A stretch of DNA of 64,000 bases from assembly GCF_001424025.1 (NCBI RefSeq), contig NZ_LMPZ01000002.1:418714-482713 (forward strand), read 5' to 3'. Position numbers and translations under genes: made by a program. The stretch is from Brevundimonas sp. Leaf363 (GTDB lineage: Bacteria > Pseudomonadota > Alphaproteobacteria > Caulobacterales > Caulobacteraceae). This document shows, piece by piece, positions 53,246-63,083 of the stretch (its first letter is position 1; each line of letters begins with the position of its first letter). The notes beneath the pieces are model-generated. The model did not search any database. It was not told the origin of the DNA and worked only from the letters and a program-made list of their open reading frames with translations.

Positions 53246-54420
53246 CCAACGCCTACGCCCCCGCATTCTCCCGCAACGACCAGAGCCCGGTCGCCAAATG
53301 GTTCTGGACCGTCGATCGCGCCCTACTGGTCGCCGCCCTGACGCTGATGGCCGTGGGCGTGGCGCTGAGCTTCGCCTCCAGCCCGGCGGCGATCCTCGCG
53401 GATGAATCGATCACCGATCCCTTCCACTATTCGTGGAGGATGATGGTGTTCGCGGGCGCAGGCCTGACGTTGATGCTGACGACGTCCCTGCTGTCGCCGC
53501 GCGGCGTCCGGCGGATCGCGGTGCTGGGCCTGCTGGGCGCCTTGTTCGTGATGATGCTGCTGCCCTTCATCGGCGACACGGTGAAGGGCGCCGCGCGCTG
53601 GGTGAACCTGGGCCCGTTCAGCCTGCAGCCCAGCGAGTTCGCCAAGCCCAGCCTGATCGTCTGCGCCGCCTGGATGTTCGCCGAGGCGCAGAAGGGGCAG
53701 GGGGTGCCAGGCGTGTCCATCGCCTTTGGCTTCTACGGGCTGACGGTCTTTCTGCTGCTGATCCAGCCGGACATCGGCCAGACGCTGCTGATCACCACCA
53801 CCTTCATGGCCGTCTTCTTCATGGCCGGGGTGCCGTTCCGTTGGATCGCCGTTCTGGGCGGAATGATCGCAGCGGGGGTGGCGGCCATCTATGTGCTTTT
53901 CCCCCACGTCCAGGCGCGGGTCGCCAAGTTCGTCAGCCCGGGCGTCGAGGACACGCACCAGATCGACCGCGCCTCGGAGGCGATCCGCGCCGGCGGCCTT
54001 GTCGGGCGGGGCATCGGCGAGGGCGTGATGAAGCGCCACGTGCCCGACCTGCACACCGACTTCATCTATTCGGTCGGCGCCGAGGAGTTCGGACTGGCCC
54101 TCAGCCTGACCATGATCGGCCTGTACGCCTTCATCGTCATCCGGGGGATGCGGCTCTCGATGAAACTGAACGACCCGTTCGAGCAGACGGCGGCGGCGGG
54201 CCTGTTCATGCTGATCGGGCTGCAGGCCTGCATAAATGTGGCGGTGAATCTGAACCTGATCCCGACCAAGGGGATGACGCTGCCGTTCGTCAGCTATGGC
54301 GGCTCGTCCATGCTGGCCATGGGACTGACGATGGGATTCGCCCTGGCGCTGACCCGCCGCCGGCCGGGGGCCTATGAGCCGGGCGCCACGCTGGGGCAGC
54401 GCCGGCGGATTTTGCCCTGA
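53242..54420 (+). CDS. ftsW: Septal peptidoglycan glycosyltransferase FtsW
   Basis: A 392-residue SEDS-family membrane protein that polymerises lipid II at the septum with FtsI. It has about ten membrane helices. Conserved segments are KGAARWVNLGPFSLQPSEFA, IQPDIGQTLLI, the large periplasmic loop with DTHQIDRASEAIRAGG, DFIYSVGAEEFG and LPFVSYGGSSMLA. A gap of 169 bases with a hairpin follows before murG, the only large gap in the cluster. Confidence 0.95.
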   Translation: MTNAYAPAFSRNDQSPVAKWFWTVDRALLVAALTLMAVGVALSFASSPAAILADESITDPFHYSWRMMVFAGAGLTLMLTTSLLSPRGVRRIAVLGLLGALFVMMLLPFIGDTVKGAARWVNLGPFSLQPSEFAKPSLIVCAAWMFAEAQKGQGVPGVSIAFGFYGLTVFLLLIQPDIGQTLLITTTFMAVFFMAGVPFRWIAVLGGMIAAGVAAIYVLFPHVQARVAKFVSPGVEDTHQIDRASEAIRAGGLVGRGIGEGVMKRHVPDLHTDFIYSVGAEEFGLALSLTMIGLYAFIVIRGMRLSMKLNDPFEQTAAAGLFMLIGLQACINVAVNLNLIPTKGMTLPFVSYGGSSMLAMGLTMGFALALTRRRPGAYEPGATLGQRRRILP

Positions 54421-54545
54421 CCTTTCCACTCTCCGCTCATCCCGGCGGAAGGCGAGACCCAGTCAGAGCGCCGCGGAATTTAGGTGAGGACACGACCGTT
54501 TCCGCCGTCGGCTTCTGCTAAGCAGCAGGACTGATCCCGACCAAT

Positions 54546-54570
54546 GTGCACGATGTGCACTCAATTTTTT
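54546..54570 (+). terminator. Possible hairpin terminator or attenuator between ftsW and murG
   Basis: GTGCAC (54546-54551), GAT, GTGCAC (54555-54560) can fold into a 6-base stem with a tight loop. TCAA and six T residues (54565-54570) follow. The stem is short, so termination may be partial. The same sequence could equally be an operator, since GTGCAC is itself a palindrome. Confidence 0.45.
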
Positions 54571-54589
54571 CTGACGTGAGAGACGCCGC

Positions 54590-55690
54590 GTGACCGCTTC
54601 CTCCTCCGCTCCCGTCTGCGTCGTCGCCGCCGGAGGTACGGGCGGCCATATGTTTCCGGCCGAGGCCCTGGCGCGCGAGATGGCGTCGCGCGGTTGGCGC
54701 ATCGTGCTGGCGACCGACCAGCGCGGCGAGCAGTACGCCGCCAACTTCCCGGCCGAGGAGAAGCTGTACCTCGACACCGCCACCGGCTCCGGTCCGGTCG
54801 CCCTGATGAAGGCAGGCGTCGCCATTGCGCGCGGCGTCGTCCAGGCGCGCAAGGCCTTCCGTCGGCTGGACGCCCAGGTCGTGGTCGGCTTCGGTGGCTA
54901 CCCGTCGGCGCCCGCCCTGGTGGCCGCCATCAGCCACGGTCGGCCGACCCTGATCCACGAGCAGAACGCCGTCCTGGGTCGCACCAACCGGCTGCTGGCC
55001 CCTTTCGTGCGTCAGGTCGCCTCGTCCTTCCCGACGCTGGAGCGAGCGCCGGCCAAGGTGTCGATGCGCAGCCACGTGGTCGGCAGCCCCGTTCGACCGG
55101 AGGTGCGCGCCCTGATCGACCGCGCCTATGTCGCGCCCGAGGCCGACGGCCCCATCGAAGTTCTGGTCACCGGCGGCAGCCAGGGCGCCCGCATCCTGTC
55201 GGAGACGACGCCACGCGCCATCGCCGCCCTGCCTGAGGCCCTGCGCCGCCGCCTGCGCGTGCAGCAGCAGTCGCGGCCCGAAACGCTGGAGGCCGCGCGC
55301 CAGATCTATCTGGAGGCAGGGGTCCAGGCCGAGGTCGCGCCCTTCTTCCGCGACATGGCGGCCCGCCTATCGCGCGCCCATCTGATGATCGGTCGCGCCG
55401 GCGCCTCGACCTGTTCGGAACTGGCCATCGCCGGCCTGCCGTCCGTGCTGATTCCGCTGAAGATCGCCACCGACGACCACCAGCGCCTGAACGCCACGGC
55501 CCTGGTCGACGCCGGAGCCGCCGTGGTCATTCTGGAGGATGACCTGACGGTCCAGTCCCTGACCGAGGCGCTCCGGCCCCTGCTGGCCGACCGCGCCCGC
55601 CTAGCCGCCATGGCCGCCGGCGCCCGCACCGCCGCCATCCCGGACGCAGCGGCTCGGCTGGCCGATCTGGTGGAGGCGGCGGCGGGCTAG
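54590..55690 (+). CDS. murG: UDP-GlcNAc:lipid I N-acetylglucosaminyltransferase
   Basis: A 366-residue membrane-associated GT-B enzyme that converts lipid I to lipid II. The N-terminal motif is AAGGTGGHMFPAEALA, VGFGGYPSAPALVAA is the second Gly-rich loop, and VTGGSQGARILSE, IGRAGASTCSELAIAG and PLKIATDDHQRLNA form the nucleotide-sugar site. GTG start at 54590. It is the last dcw gene in the window; murC, murB, ddl, ftsQ, ftsA and ftsZ are not adjacent. Confidence 0.96.
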   Translation: MTASSSAPVCVVAAGGTGGHMFPAEALAREMASRGWRIVLATDQRGEQYAANFPAEEKLYLDTATGSGPVALMKAGVAIARGVVQARKAFRRLDAQVVVGFGGYPSAPALVAAISHGRPTLIHEQNAVLGRTNRLLAPFVRQVASSFPTLERAPAKVSMRSHVVGSPVRPEVRALIDRAYVAPEADGPIEVLVTGGSQGARILSETTPRAIAALPEALRRRLRVQQQSRPETLEAARQIYLEAGVQAEVAPFFRDMAARLSRAHLMIGRAGASTCSELAIAGLPSVLIPLKIATDDHQRLNATALVDAGAAVVILEDDLTVQSLTEALRPLLADRARLAAMAAGARTAAIPDAAARLADLVEAAAG

Positions 55691-55700
55691 TTGATCCAAT

Positions 55701-55834
55701 CCGTCATCCTCGGACTTGATCCGAGGATCAAGCGTAGGTCGTGCTGAACGTCGATGGCTCTTAGCGCGGCGTCTCAACCCTCTCTGATCGCTCACCGGAC
55801 AACCTGATCCTCGGATCAAGTCCGAGGATGACGG
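55701..55834. repeat. Palindromic intergenic repeat, family C, copy 2
   Basis: Perfect 30-base inverted arms (55701-55730 and 55805-55834) enclose 74 bases. The arms match those at 7478-7612, and the interior is related (GGTCGTGCTGA, ATGGCTC, AGCGCGGCGTC shared). It lies between murG and mscS, both on the plus strand. Confidence 0.93.
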
Positions 55835-55901
55835 CAGTGGGGTTGGCGCGGCCACGTGTCGCCTTCGGGAACCGTCAAGCTGGCCAGGGCGCTATCTCGA
55901 G

Positions 55902-57050
55902 ATGCCTCCCGAAATCCACTCCCTGACGCGAGAGGTCGCGTCCTTGTGGCGTCAGTTCGACTGGCTGCCAGAGTGGGCGGTCGTGATTCTGGTCCTCGCC
56001 GCCTTCGTCGGCGCCGGCTGGCTGGTCCACGCCCTGGTCTTCGCCGTCCTGCGGCGGGTGGTGAAGAACCGCGACGTCTTCTGGCGCGGGGTGGTCGAGC
56101 GGGCGCGGAAGAAGCTGCGCGTGCTGATCATCATCGCCGGCGTGGGCATCGGCGTGACCGTGTCGCCGCTGGATCCCGCGCCGTCCGCCCAGATCCGCGC
56201 GGTGCTGCTGTTCGGCTGGATCCTGGCGCTGGGCTGGCTGGCGTCGGGCGTGCTGGACATGTGGACGGCGGTCCACCTGAAGAAGTTCAACATCGGGGTC
56301 GAGGACAACCTGCTGGCCCGCAAGCACCTGACCCAGACCCGCATCCTGCAGCGGGTGGCCAAGGTGATCCTGTTCATCGTCACGGTCGGCCTGGCCCTGA
56401 TGACCATCGCCGGCTTTCGCCAGTGGGGCGTCAGCCTGCTGGCCTCGGCGGGCGTCGTCGGCATCATCGCCGGCCTGGCGCTGCAACCGATCCTGACCAA
56501 CATGGTCGCGGGCATCCAGATCGCCCTGACCCAGCCCATCCGCATCGACGACGCCGTCATCGTCGAGAACGAGTGGGGCAACGTCGAGGAGATCACCTCC
56601 ACCTATGTCGTTGTGCGCCTGTGGGACTGGCGCCGGATGGTCCTGCCGCTCAGCTACTTCATCACCACGCCGTTCCAGAACTGGACACGCGAGAACTCAC
56701 GCCTGATCGGCACAGCCTTCTTCTACGTCGATTACGAAGCGCCGATCGACCACCTGCGCGAAGCCTTCGAGGGCATCGTCAAGGCTTCCAAGCTGTGGGA
56801 CGGCGACGTGCAGGTGCTGCAGGTCACCGACATCACCGAACGGGTGCTCCAGGTCCGCTGCCTCGCCAGCGCCCGCTCCGCCCCGGTCGCCTTCGACCTG
56901 CGCTGCGAGATCCGCGAGAAGATGATGGCCTTCATGCGGGACCACTGCCCGGAGGCGCTGCCGCGCGATCGGGTGGAGTTCGGGCGCGACGACCTCTCCC
57001 TCCCCGGGACGGGGAGGGGGGCTGCGCAGCAGCCGGGTGGGGAGGGCTAG
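55902..57050 (+). CDS. MscS family mechanosensitive channel
   Basis: A 382-residue inner-membrane protein. It has four or five membrane helices (PEWAVVILVLAAFVGAGWL, LRVLIIIAGVGIGVTV, VLLFGWILALGWLASGV, ILFIVTVGLALMTIAG). The pore-lining helix with small residues is GVSLLASAGVVGIIAGLALQ, and the beta domain begins with GIQIALTQPIRIDDAVIVEN. The last 18 residues (about 365-382) and the stop codon are encoded by a family B repeat and resemble no family sequence. It should release solutes on osmotic downshift. Confidence 0.92.
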   Translation: MPPEIHSLTREVASLWRQFDWLPEWAVVILVLAAFVGAGWLVHALVFAVLRRVVKNRDVFWRGVVERARKKLRVLIIIAGVGIGVTVSPLDPAPSAQIRAVLLFGWILALGWLASGVLDMWTAVHLKKFNIGVEDNLLARKHLTQTRILQRVAKVILFIVTVGLALMTIAGFRQWGVSLLASAGVVGIIAGLALQPILTNMVAGIQIALTQPIRIDDAVIVENEWGNVEEITSTYVVVRLWDWRRMVLPLSYFITTPFQNWTRENSRLIGTAFFYVDYEAPIDHLREAFEGIVKASKLWDGDVQVLQVTDITERVLQVRCLASARSAPVAFDLRCEIREKMMAFMRDHCPEALPRDRVEFGRDDLSLPGTGRGAAQQPGGEG

Positions 57051-57116
57051 GCAAGTCTGCGGGGTCGTACCCACCCGACGCCTTCGGCGTCTGCCCTCCC
57101 CGGGACGGGGAGGGAG
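56996..57116. repeat. Palindromic intergenic repeat, family B, copy 2
   Basis: The left half has a CTCCCTCCCC/GGGGAGGG hairpin, then GCTGC/GCAGC and GGGTGGGG. The right half has CCCACCC, a GACGCC-TTC-GGCGTC hairpin and a CCCTCCCC/GGGGAGGG hairpin. The first 55 bases are the 3' end of mscS. The element lies between the convergent mscS and smc genes. Confidence 0.88.
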
Positions 57117-57130
57117 AAGTGTTGTGCCCT

Positions 57131-60100
57131 TTACGCCACCAGCGTCTCGGCCTGGTGCAGGTTGACGCTGACCAGCTGGCTCACCCCTTGCTCGGGCATG
57201 GTGACGCCGTAGAGGCGGTCCATGCGGCTCATGGTCACCGGGTTGTGGGTGATGACGATGAAGCGGGTGTCGGTGCGGCCGCGCATCTCGTGCAGCATGC
57301 GGCAGAAGCGATCGACGTTCGCGTCGTCCAGCGGGGCGTCCACCTCGTCCAGCACGCAGACGGGCGCCGGATTGGCCAGGAAGACGGCGAAGATCAGGGC
57401 CGCCGCCGTCAGCGCCTGTTCGCCGCCGCTCATCAGGCTCATGACCGACAACCGCTTGCCGGGCGGGCAGGCGTAGATCTCCAGGCCCGCCTCCAGCGGA
57501 TCGTCGCTCTCGACCAGCTTCAGCTCGGCCTGGCCGCCGCCGAACAGGGCCTCGAACAGCGTCTTGAAGTTGGCGTTGATGATGTCGAAGGCGGCGACCA
57601 GGCGCTCGCGGCCCTCGGCGTTCAACTCGTCGATGCCGTCGCGCAGGCGGGCGATGGCCGAGGTCAGGTCCGAGCGTTCGACGCGCATGGCGTTCAGCCG
57701 GTCGCCGTATTCGACCGCCTCGTCCTCGGCGCGCAGGTTGACGGCGCCCATCTGCTCGCGCTCGCGCTCCAGACCATAGAGCAGGCTCTCGGCCCCGGCG
57801 GCGTCGGGCGGGCGGGCGATGGCGTCGTCCTGCAGTTTCTGGCCCAGGTCCTCCGGCGACATCTGCGCCGTCTCGCGGACGTTGTTCTCGGCGTCGCCCA
57901 GTCGTTCGGCGGCGGCCTCGGCGCGCGCGACCAGACCCGCGCGGGCCTCGCGGGCCTGGGAGGCGGCGGTCTCGGCGGCGCGGCTGGCGCGGTCCGCCTC
58001 GGTGGCTGCGGTCTCCGCGAGGGCGAGGGCGTCGGCGGAGGCGCGGCGGCGGGTCTCGGCGCTGGTCAGGGCGTCCAGCAGTTTGCTGCGCTGCTCTGCG
58101 AACGCGCCGGGCGCGGCCGAGGCCTGGGTCAGTTGAGCGGCGGTCTTTTCGGCGTCGGCGGCCAAGGCGGTGATGCGTCTGGCGCTGTCGCCCGAGCGGG
58201 TGGCCCAGCCCTCGCGGGCGCGGGTCAGGGCGGTGAGGCCCTGCTCGCGGCCGGCGCGTTCACGGGCCTCGGCGTCGCGGTCGGAGCGGGCGGTCGTGGC
58301 GGCCTGGCGGGCGGTCTCGGCGGCGGCGCGGGCGGCGGCCAGCTCCTCGCGGAAGCCGGTCAGGGTCTCGGAGCCGCCCTCGGTGGTCTGCGCCGCCTGC
58401 CAGGCGGCCTCGGCTTCGGCGACCTCGCCCTCGAGCCGGGCGACAGCCTCGTCCAGCGACTGGGCGCGGGCTTCGCGGCGGGCCTGATCGCGGCCCAGCG
58501 CCTCGACGCGGTCGCGGGCGACGGTCACGGCCTTGTCGAGCGGGAAGGGCGCGGCGCGGGCGGCTTTCACGGCCTCGTCGGCGGCGCGCAGGGCCTCGAC
58601 AGCCGCGCGCAGGGCGGCCTGCGCCCCGTCCAGCGCGGGCTTGCCGGCGTCGATGTCGGTCTCCAGTTCGGACAGGCGGGTGCGCTGGGCGAGGCGGACG
58701 GCGGCGGGGCGCGGCGCCTCCGCCCGGCTGACGAAGCCGTCCCATCGATAGAGGTCGCCCTCGCGCGTGGTCAGGCGGGCGCCGCGCGGCAGGGCCTTGG
58801 CGAGGGCAGGCCCGGCCTCGCGGGCGGCCACGCCGCACATGGCCAGACGCGCGGCCAGCTCGGGCGGCGCCGTGACATGCTTCGACAGCGGCTCGACGCC
58901 GGCGGGCCAGTCGGGCGGCGCTGCCTCCGCACCAGCCCAATGGGCGGGGGCCTTGGGGTCGAGGGCGGCGTCGAGGTCGTCGCCGAGCGCAGCGGCCAGC
59001 GCGGCCTCATAGCCCTTGGCGGCCGAAACCTTCTCCAGCGCGGGGGCGTGCTCGCGGCGGCCGGTGACCAGCAGCTGGGCCAGACCCCGCGCCTCGGTCT
59101 GCAGGCGGCCCAGCTTGTCCTCGGCGGCGCGGGCGGCGGCACGGGCGTCCTGTTCGGTGCGGGCGGCGTCTCCGCGCGCGGCTTCGGCCTGCTCGACGGC
59201 GGCGCGGGCGGCGGCGAGATCGGCCTGCGCGGCTTCCAGCGCGGCGCGCGCCTGCTCGAGCTCCGGTGTCTCCAGCGGGCCGATTGAGGCGCGTTCGCGC
59301 TGGGCCTGCTCCAGTTGGGCGCGGACACGGGTCAGGCGCGCCTCGGCGTCGCGCTTGCGGGCCGTCTCGGCGCTGGCGCGGGCCTCCACGGCGGCCAGGG
59401 CGCCGGCCGAGCGTTCGACTTCGGCCTCGGCGATGGCCCGAGCGTCCTCGGCGGCGGCCAGCGCCAGGTCCAGCTCCGGCCCTCGCTCGGGAGCGGCGGC
59501 GATCTCCGCCTTTAGCCGCTCCAGATCGCCGTCGAGGCGCTTCAGCTCGGCGGCGGCGTCCTCGGCCATGCCGTGTTCGCGGACGCGGTCGCTTTCGATG
59601 CGGGCGGCCTCGGCGGTCAGGCGGTCGATCTCGGCGCGGGCGGCCTGTTCGGCCATGTCCAGCCGGTCGCGCTCCAGCGTCGCGCGGTGAAGCAATGCGG
59701 CGGCGACCGCGTCTTCCTCGCGCGCGGGCTTCAGGCCCTCCTGCGCCTTCAGGGCCTCGGTCTGGGCGCGGGCGGCCGCGGTGGTCGCCTCGCCCACGGC
59801 GCGTTCGGCCTCGGCCAGGGCCTGGGCGGCGGCTTCTGACGCCATGCGCGCGTCGTTCCAGCGAACGTAAAGCAAGGCCGATTGAAGGGCGCGGATTTCG
59901 GCGCTGATCTTCTTGTATTTCTCAGCCTGCCGCGCCTCGCGCTTCAGCCGGGTTAGTTGGCTTTCCAGCTCGCGGCCGATGTCGTCGAGCCGTTCGAGAT
60001 TGGTCTCGGCCCCGCGCAGCCGCAGCTCGGCCTCGTGCCGGCGGGTGTGCAGGCCCGCGACGCCGCCCGCCTCTTCCAGGATGCGGCGACGGTTCTGCGG

Positions 60101-60568
60101 CTTGGCGGCGATCAGCTCGCTGATCTGACCCTGCCGCACCAGGGCCGGGGAGTTGGCGCCGGTGGAGGCGTCGGCGAACAGCAGCTGGACGTCGCGGGCG
60201 CGGACCTCCTTGCCGTTGATGCGATAGGTCGAGCCCTGGCCCCGGTCGATGCGGCGCGACACCTCCAGCACCGGGCTGTCTGTGAAGGGCTGGGGCGCGC
60301 GCCGGGCCGTGTTGTCTATGGTCAGCTGGACTTCGGCGTGGCTGCGCGCGGGGCGGCTGGCGGCGCCGGCGAAGATGACGTCGTCCATGCCCTGGCCGCG
60401 CATGGCCTTGGCCGAGTTGGCGCCCATGACCCAGCGCAGGCTCTCCAGCACATTGGACTTGCCGCAGCCGTTCGGCCCGACGACGCCGGTCAGGCCCGGC
60501 TCGATCATGACTTCGGCCGGGTCGACGAAGGATTTGAACCCGACGAGGCGAAGTCGCTGGAACTCCAT
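57131..60568 (-). CDS. smc: Chromosome segregation protein SMC
   Basis: A 1145-residue ATPase that organises the chromosome with ScpA/ScpB. The N-terminal head has Walker [10 protein letters not shown] (31-39). Two long Ala/Glu/Arg-rich coiled coils flank a hinge (about residues 510-650). The C-terminal head has the signature [16 protein letters not shown] and Walker [16 protein letters not shown]. The ATG at 60568 aligns with [14 protein letters not shown] of the family. It lies 5 bases after a DsbA-like gene and is probably the last gene of that operon. The coiled coils are unusually rich in alanine. Confidence 0.96.
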   Translation of the reverse strand: MEFQRLRLVGFKSFVDPAEVMIEPGLTGVVGPNGCGKSNVLESLRWVMGANSAKAMRGQGMDDVIFAGAASRPARSHAEVQLTIDNTARRAPQPFTDSPVLEVSRRIDRGQGSTYRINGKEVRARDVQLLFADASTGANSPALVRQGQISELIAAKPQNRRRILEEAGGVAGLHTRRHEAELRLRGAETNLERLDDIGRELESQLTRLKREARQAEKYKKISAEIRALQSALLYVRWNDARMASEAAAQALAEAERAVGEATTAAARAQTEALKAQEGLKPAREEDAVAAALLHRATLERDRLDMAEQAARAEIDRLTAEAARIESDRVREHGMAEDAAAELKRLDGDLERLKAEIAAAPERGPELDLALAAAEDARAIAEAEVERSAGALAAVEARASAETARKRDAEARLTRVRAQLEQAQRERASIGPLETPELEQARAALEAAQADLAAARAAVEQAEAARGDAARTEQDARAAARAAEDKLGRLQTEARGLAQLLVTGRREHAPALEKVSAAKGYEAALAAALGDDLDAALDPKAPAHWAGAEAAPPDWPAGVEPLSKHVTAPPELAARLAMCGVAAREAGPALAKALPRGARLTTREGDLYRWDGFVSRAEAPRPAAVRLAQRTRLSELETDIDAGKPALDGAQAALRAAVEALRAADEAVKAARAAPFPLDKAVTVARDRVEALGRDQARREARAQSLDEAVARLEGEVAEAEAAWQAAQTTEGGSETLTGFREELAAARAAAETARQAATTARSDRDAEARERAGREQGLTALTRAREGWATRSGDSARRITALAADAEKTAAQLTQASAAPGAFAEQRSKLLDALTSAETRRRASADALALAETAATEADRASRAAETAASQAREARAGLVARAEAAAERLGDAENNVRETAQMSPEDLGQKLQDDAIARPPDAAGAESLLYGLEREREQMGAVNLRAEDEAVEYGDRLNAMRVERSDLTSAIARLRDGIDELNAEGRERLVAAFDIINANFKTLFEALFGGGQAELKLVESDDPLEAGLEIYACPPGKRLSVMSLMSGGEQALTAAALIFAVFLANPAPVCVLDEVDAPLDDANVDRFCRMLHEMRGRTDTRFIVITHNPVTMSRMDRLYGVTMPEQGVSQLVSVNLHQAETLVA

Positions 60569-60573
60569 GCCGC

Positions 60574-61173
60574 CTAGCGAATCGCCGATTCGACCGCCGC
60601 GGCCAGCGTTTCCATCGATCCGTCGGCGACCTTCTGGCCGTCGACGAAGAAGGTGGGCGTTCCGGCCACGCCCGCCGCGCGCCCGCCCTCGACGCTGGCG
60701 CGCAGGTCCGCGATGGTGGACGGCTCGGCCAGGCAGGCCTCGATCTGCTCGCGCGTCTTGCCGCTGGCTGCGATGCCGGCGTCGTACCAGGGGCTGATGT
60801 CGCCGCCGGCGCGAAGCATGGTCTGGTTGGTCATCAGCACCCCGATGACGTCGAAGAATCGCTCGGGCGCCGCGCACCGCGCCACGCCCGCCGCGGTCGC
60901 CGCCACGTCGGCCGGGGGCGTCGGCAGGTCGCGATAGACCAGCCGCACCTTGCCGGTGTCGATAAAGCGCGCCTTGAAGGTCGGCAGGACGCCGGTGTGC
61001 CAGGCGGCGCAGTGCGAGCAGGTGAGGGAAGCGTACTCCACCACCGTCACCGGCGCGTCGGCGCGCCCCAGGTAACGGTCGGACTCCGTCACCGCCGGCA
61101 GGTCGCCGGCCAGCGCAGGCGACGCCGCGCCCAACAGGGCCAGCATCAGAAGGGCGCGGCGCAGCACGTTCAC
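60574..61173 (-). CDS. DsbA family periplasmic thiol oxidoreductase, copy 3 of the array
   Basis: A 199-residue exported protein with signal peptide [22 protein letters not shown]. The thioredoxin-fold active site is CSHC in [16 protein letters not shown], and the cis-proline loop is [10 protein letters not shown]. Unlike its two neighbours it has no lipobox. The GTG start overlaps the previous stop (GTGA). It is followed 5 bases later by smc. Confidence 0.88.
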   Translation of the reverse strand: MNVLRRALLMLALLGAASPALAGDLPAVTESDRYLGRADAPVTVVEYASLTCSHCAAWHTGVLPTFKARFIDTGKVRLVYRDLPTPPADVAATAAGVARCAAPERFFDVIGVLMTNQTMLRAGGDISPWYDAGIAASGKTREQIEACLAEPSTIADLRASVEGGRAAGVAGTPTFFVDGQKVADGSMETLAAAVESAIR

Positions 61174-61781
61174 TTGGCCAGCTCCGCCTCGATGGCGGTG
61201 GACAGGTCCTCGATCGAGGCGCCCTCGCCGCCGGGCGAGATCACCGCCTTGCCGTTGACGAAGAAGGCGGGCGTACCGGAGACGCCGGCGTCACGGGCGG
61301 CGCGGATGCGGCCCTCCAGCGCGGCGATGGCGGCGGTGTCGTTCAGGCAGGCCGCGACGCGGTCCTGGCCCAGGCCAGCGCCCTCGGCGGCGGCGGCCAA
61401 CCAGGCCTGCGGCGACTGGCTGACCAGCATCTGCTGGCTGGCCATCAGGGCATGGACGACGTCGAAGTATTTGTCCTCGCCGGCGCAGCGGGCGATCTGG
61501 AAGCCGGCGGCGGCCGCGTCGACCGGCGGCGTCGGCAGTTCGCGGAAGACGTAGCGCACCTTATCGGTGTCGACGTAGCGGGTCTTGAACGCCGGCCAGG
61601 TCTTCGCCTGCCAGGCGGCGCAGTGCGGGCAGGTGACCGAGGCGTATTCGACCACGGTGACCTTGGCGCCCTCGGCGGCGCCCAGGCCCATGTCGCCCTC
61701 GGCGGGCTTGGCGTTGTTGTTGCAGGCCGCCAGCAGCGACAGGGCGCCGGCGAGAACCAGCAGGGTGCGACGGGTGCTCAT
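61170..61781 (-). CDS. DsbA family lipoprotein, copy 2 of the array
   Basis: A 203-residue protein with a lipoprotein signal ([20 protein letters not shown]) and thioredoxin-fold motif CPHC in [16 protein letters not shown], the classic DsbA dipeptide. The cis-proline loop is [10 protein letters not shown]. Its ATG overlaps the stop of copy 1 (TGATG). It probably forms or isomerises disulfides in the periplasm. Confidence 0.88.
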   Translation of the reverse strand: MSTRRTLLVLAGALSLLAACNNNAKPAEGDMGLGAAEGAKVTVVEYASVTCPHCAAWQAKTWPAFKTRYVDTDKVRYVFRELPTPPVDAAAAGFQIARCAGEDKYFDVVHALMASQQMLVSQSPQAWLAAAAEGAGLGQDRVAACLNDTAAIAALEGRIRAARDAGVSGTPAFFVNGKAVISPGGEGASIEDLSTAIEAELAK

Positions 61782-62410
61782 CAGGCCTTCGCCAGTTCTG
61801 CATCGATGGCCGCGGACAGGCTGTCCCACGAATGGTCGGCCACCTTGACGCCGTTGATCAGGAAGCTGGGCGTGCTGTTGATGCCGGCGGCCTGGGCCGC
61901 CTTGAAGCGCTGTTCGAAGGCCTTGATGGCGTCCTTGTCGGTGACGCAGGCCTGGGTCGCCTGTTCGTTCAGACCGGCGGCTGCGGCGATGCGGAACAGG
62001 CTGTTGCGCGGCGGGACGCCGGCCTGCCACTCGGCCTGGCTGGCCATGATCTGGTGGACCACGTCAAAATATTTGTCATCGCCGGCGCAACGGGCGATCA
62101 GGAAGCCGGCGACGCCGACGTCCGGCATGGCGGTCAGGTACTCGCGGAAGACGTAGCGCACCTTGTTGGTGTCGACGTACTTGGCCTTGAACTGCGGCCA
62201 GACGTCCCGCTGCCATTCAGCGCAGTGGGTGCAGGTGACCGAGGCGTATTCGACCACGGTGACCTTGGCGCCCTCAGCGGCGCCCAGGGCCATGTCGCCC
62301 GTCGTCGCCGCGTCGCCGCCACCGCAGCCGGCCACCAGGGCCATCGAGGCCAGGGCGACGCCTGTCAGGGCCGCGCGGCGGCTCATGGCCGCATATTTGA
62401 ACTCGGGCAT
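61781..62410 (-). CDS. DsbA family lipoprotein, copy 1 of the array
   Basis: A 209-residue protein with a signal and lipobox (ALASMALVAGC), then a Gly/Asp linker and the motif CTHC in [16 protein letters not shown]. The cis-proline loop is NSTPSFLING. The ATG at 62410 follows GGGAGG at correct distance. The linker sequence [22 protein letters not shown] is shared with copy 2, showing recent duplication. It is the first gene of the array, and a possible promoter lies 60-90 bases upstream. Confidence 0.88.
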   Translation of the reverse strand: MPEFKYAAMSRRAALTGVALASMALVAGCGGGDAATTGDMALGAAEGAKVTVVEYASVTCTHCAEWQRDVWPQFKAKYVDTNKVRYVFREYLTAMPDVGVAGFLIARCAGDDKYFDVVHQIMASQAEWQAGVPPRNSLFRIAAAAGLNEQATQACVTDKDAIKAFEQRFKAAQAAGINSTPSFLINGVKVADHSWDSLSAAIDAELAKA

Positions 62411-62471
62411 TGAGCCTCCCACAAGACGCCGGCCGCCGAGCCGAGAAAAGGCGCGACCGTTGGATGTTTCG

Positions 62472-62498
62472 AGAATAGGTGCGGCGGAGTTTTGTCAA
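62472..62498 (-). promoter_or_regulatory. Possible promoter of the DsbA array and smc
   Basis: On the minus strand TTGACA (62498-62493) and TATTCT (62477-62472) are 15 bases apart, shorter than ideal. It lies between dciA and the first DsbA gene and could drive the array independently of dciA. Confidence 0.4.
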
Positions 62499-62522
62499 CG
62501 GCGGCGCCTGCGGCGATTGAGG

Positions 62523-63065
62523 TCAGCGTGTCGTCGAGTGGCCGTGCACGGCCCGCGCCAGTTTGCTTAGCGCCGCCTTCAAGTCGTCAGGCGCGCCTTC
62601 CACCGACGCCTCGATCTCGCGCTCGACCGAGGCGGGCAGGGGCGTGGCGCGGGGGCGGGCCGGGGCGGCGGCCTTGGGCAGAGGTTTGACCGGGCCCTGG
62701 GCGATGCGCAGACGGTCCACGGCGCCGGCGCCGAGAAACAGGTTCACGCGCGACAGGATCTCGGCCGACTGGTGCTGGACCAGTAGAGCGGCGGGGCCAG
62801 CGACGCGCAGCTCCAGCACGCCGGGGGCGCCGCCTCGTCCCTTGGTCAGCTTCTGCGGGCGGGTGACGGCAGCCAGTCGGTCGCCGACGATCTCGCGCCA
62901 GCGGGTCTCCAAAGCGCCGGCGCCCTTGCCGAAGCGGTCGTCCAGTTGGCGGATCAACGGGGCCAGCGACCGCCCAGCCGGCGGCGGCGGGCGCAGGGGC
63001 GGCCGCGTGCGGCGCCGCGCCAGGATTTCGCGCGCCTCGCTTTCGGTAGGAAGGGTCCGCCGCAT
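62523..63065 (-). CDS. dciA: DciA-like protein (DUF721), replicative helicase operator
   Basis: A 180-residue cytosolic protein. The DUF721 fold is seen in LAPLIRQLDDRFGKGAGALETRW, VGDRLAAVTRPQKL, LELRVAGPAALLVQHQSAEIL and RVNLFLGAGAVDRLRI. DciA loads DnaB in bacteria lacking DnaC. The C-terminal third is Pro/Ala-rich and probably disordered. The ATG at 63065 is 18 bases from the divergent mutY start. Confidence 0.82.
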   Translation of the reverse strand: MRRTLPTESEAREILARRRTRPPLRPPPPAGRSLAPLIRQLDDRFGKGAGALETRWREIVGDRLAAVTRPQKLTKGRGGAPGVLELRVAGPAALLVQHQSAEILSRVNLFLGAGAVDRLRIAQGPVKPLPKAAAPARPRATPLPASVEREIEASVEGAPDDLKAALSKLARAVHGHSTTR

Positions 63066-63070
63066 CCGTC

Positions 63071-63078
63071 CTATATAG
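63071..63078. promoter_or_regulatory. Palindromic -10 between dciA and mutY
   Basis: CTATATAG is a perfect palindrome, so TATATA (63072-63077) reads as a -10 on both strands. The first base of each start codon (63065 on minus, 63084 on plus) lies exactly 7 bases away, where transcription would begin. No clear -35 was found on either side. Confidence 0.5.
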
Positions 63079-63083
63079 CGGCC

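Noticed and set aside
55856..59287. A very long open plus-strand frame covering mscS and most of smc in antisense.
   Set aside because: It runs antisense to smc and out of frame with mscS, is full of Ala/Gly/Arg repeats and has no domain. High GC makes stops rare in such frames.
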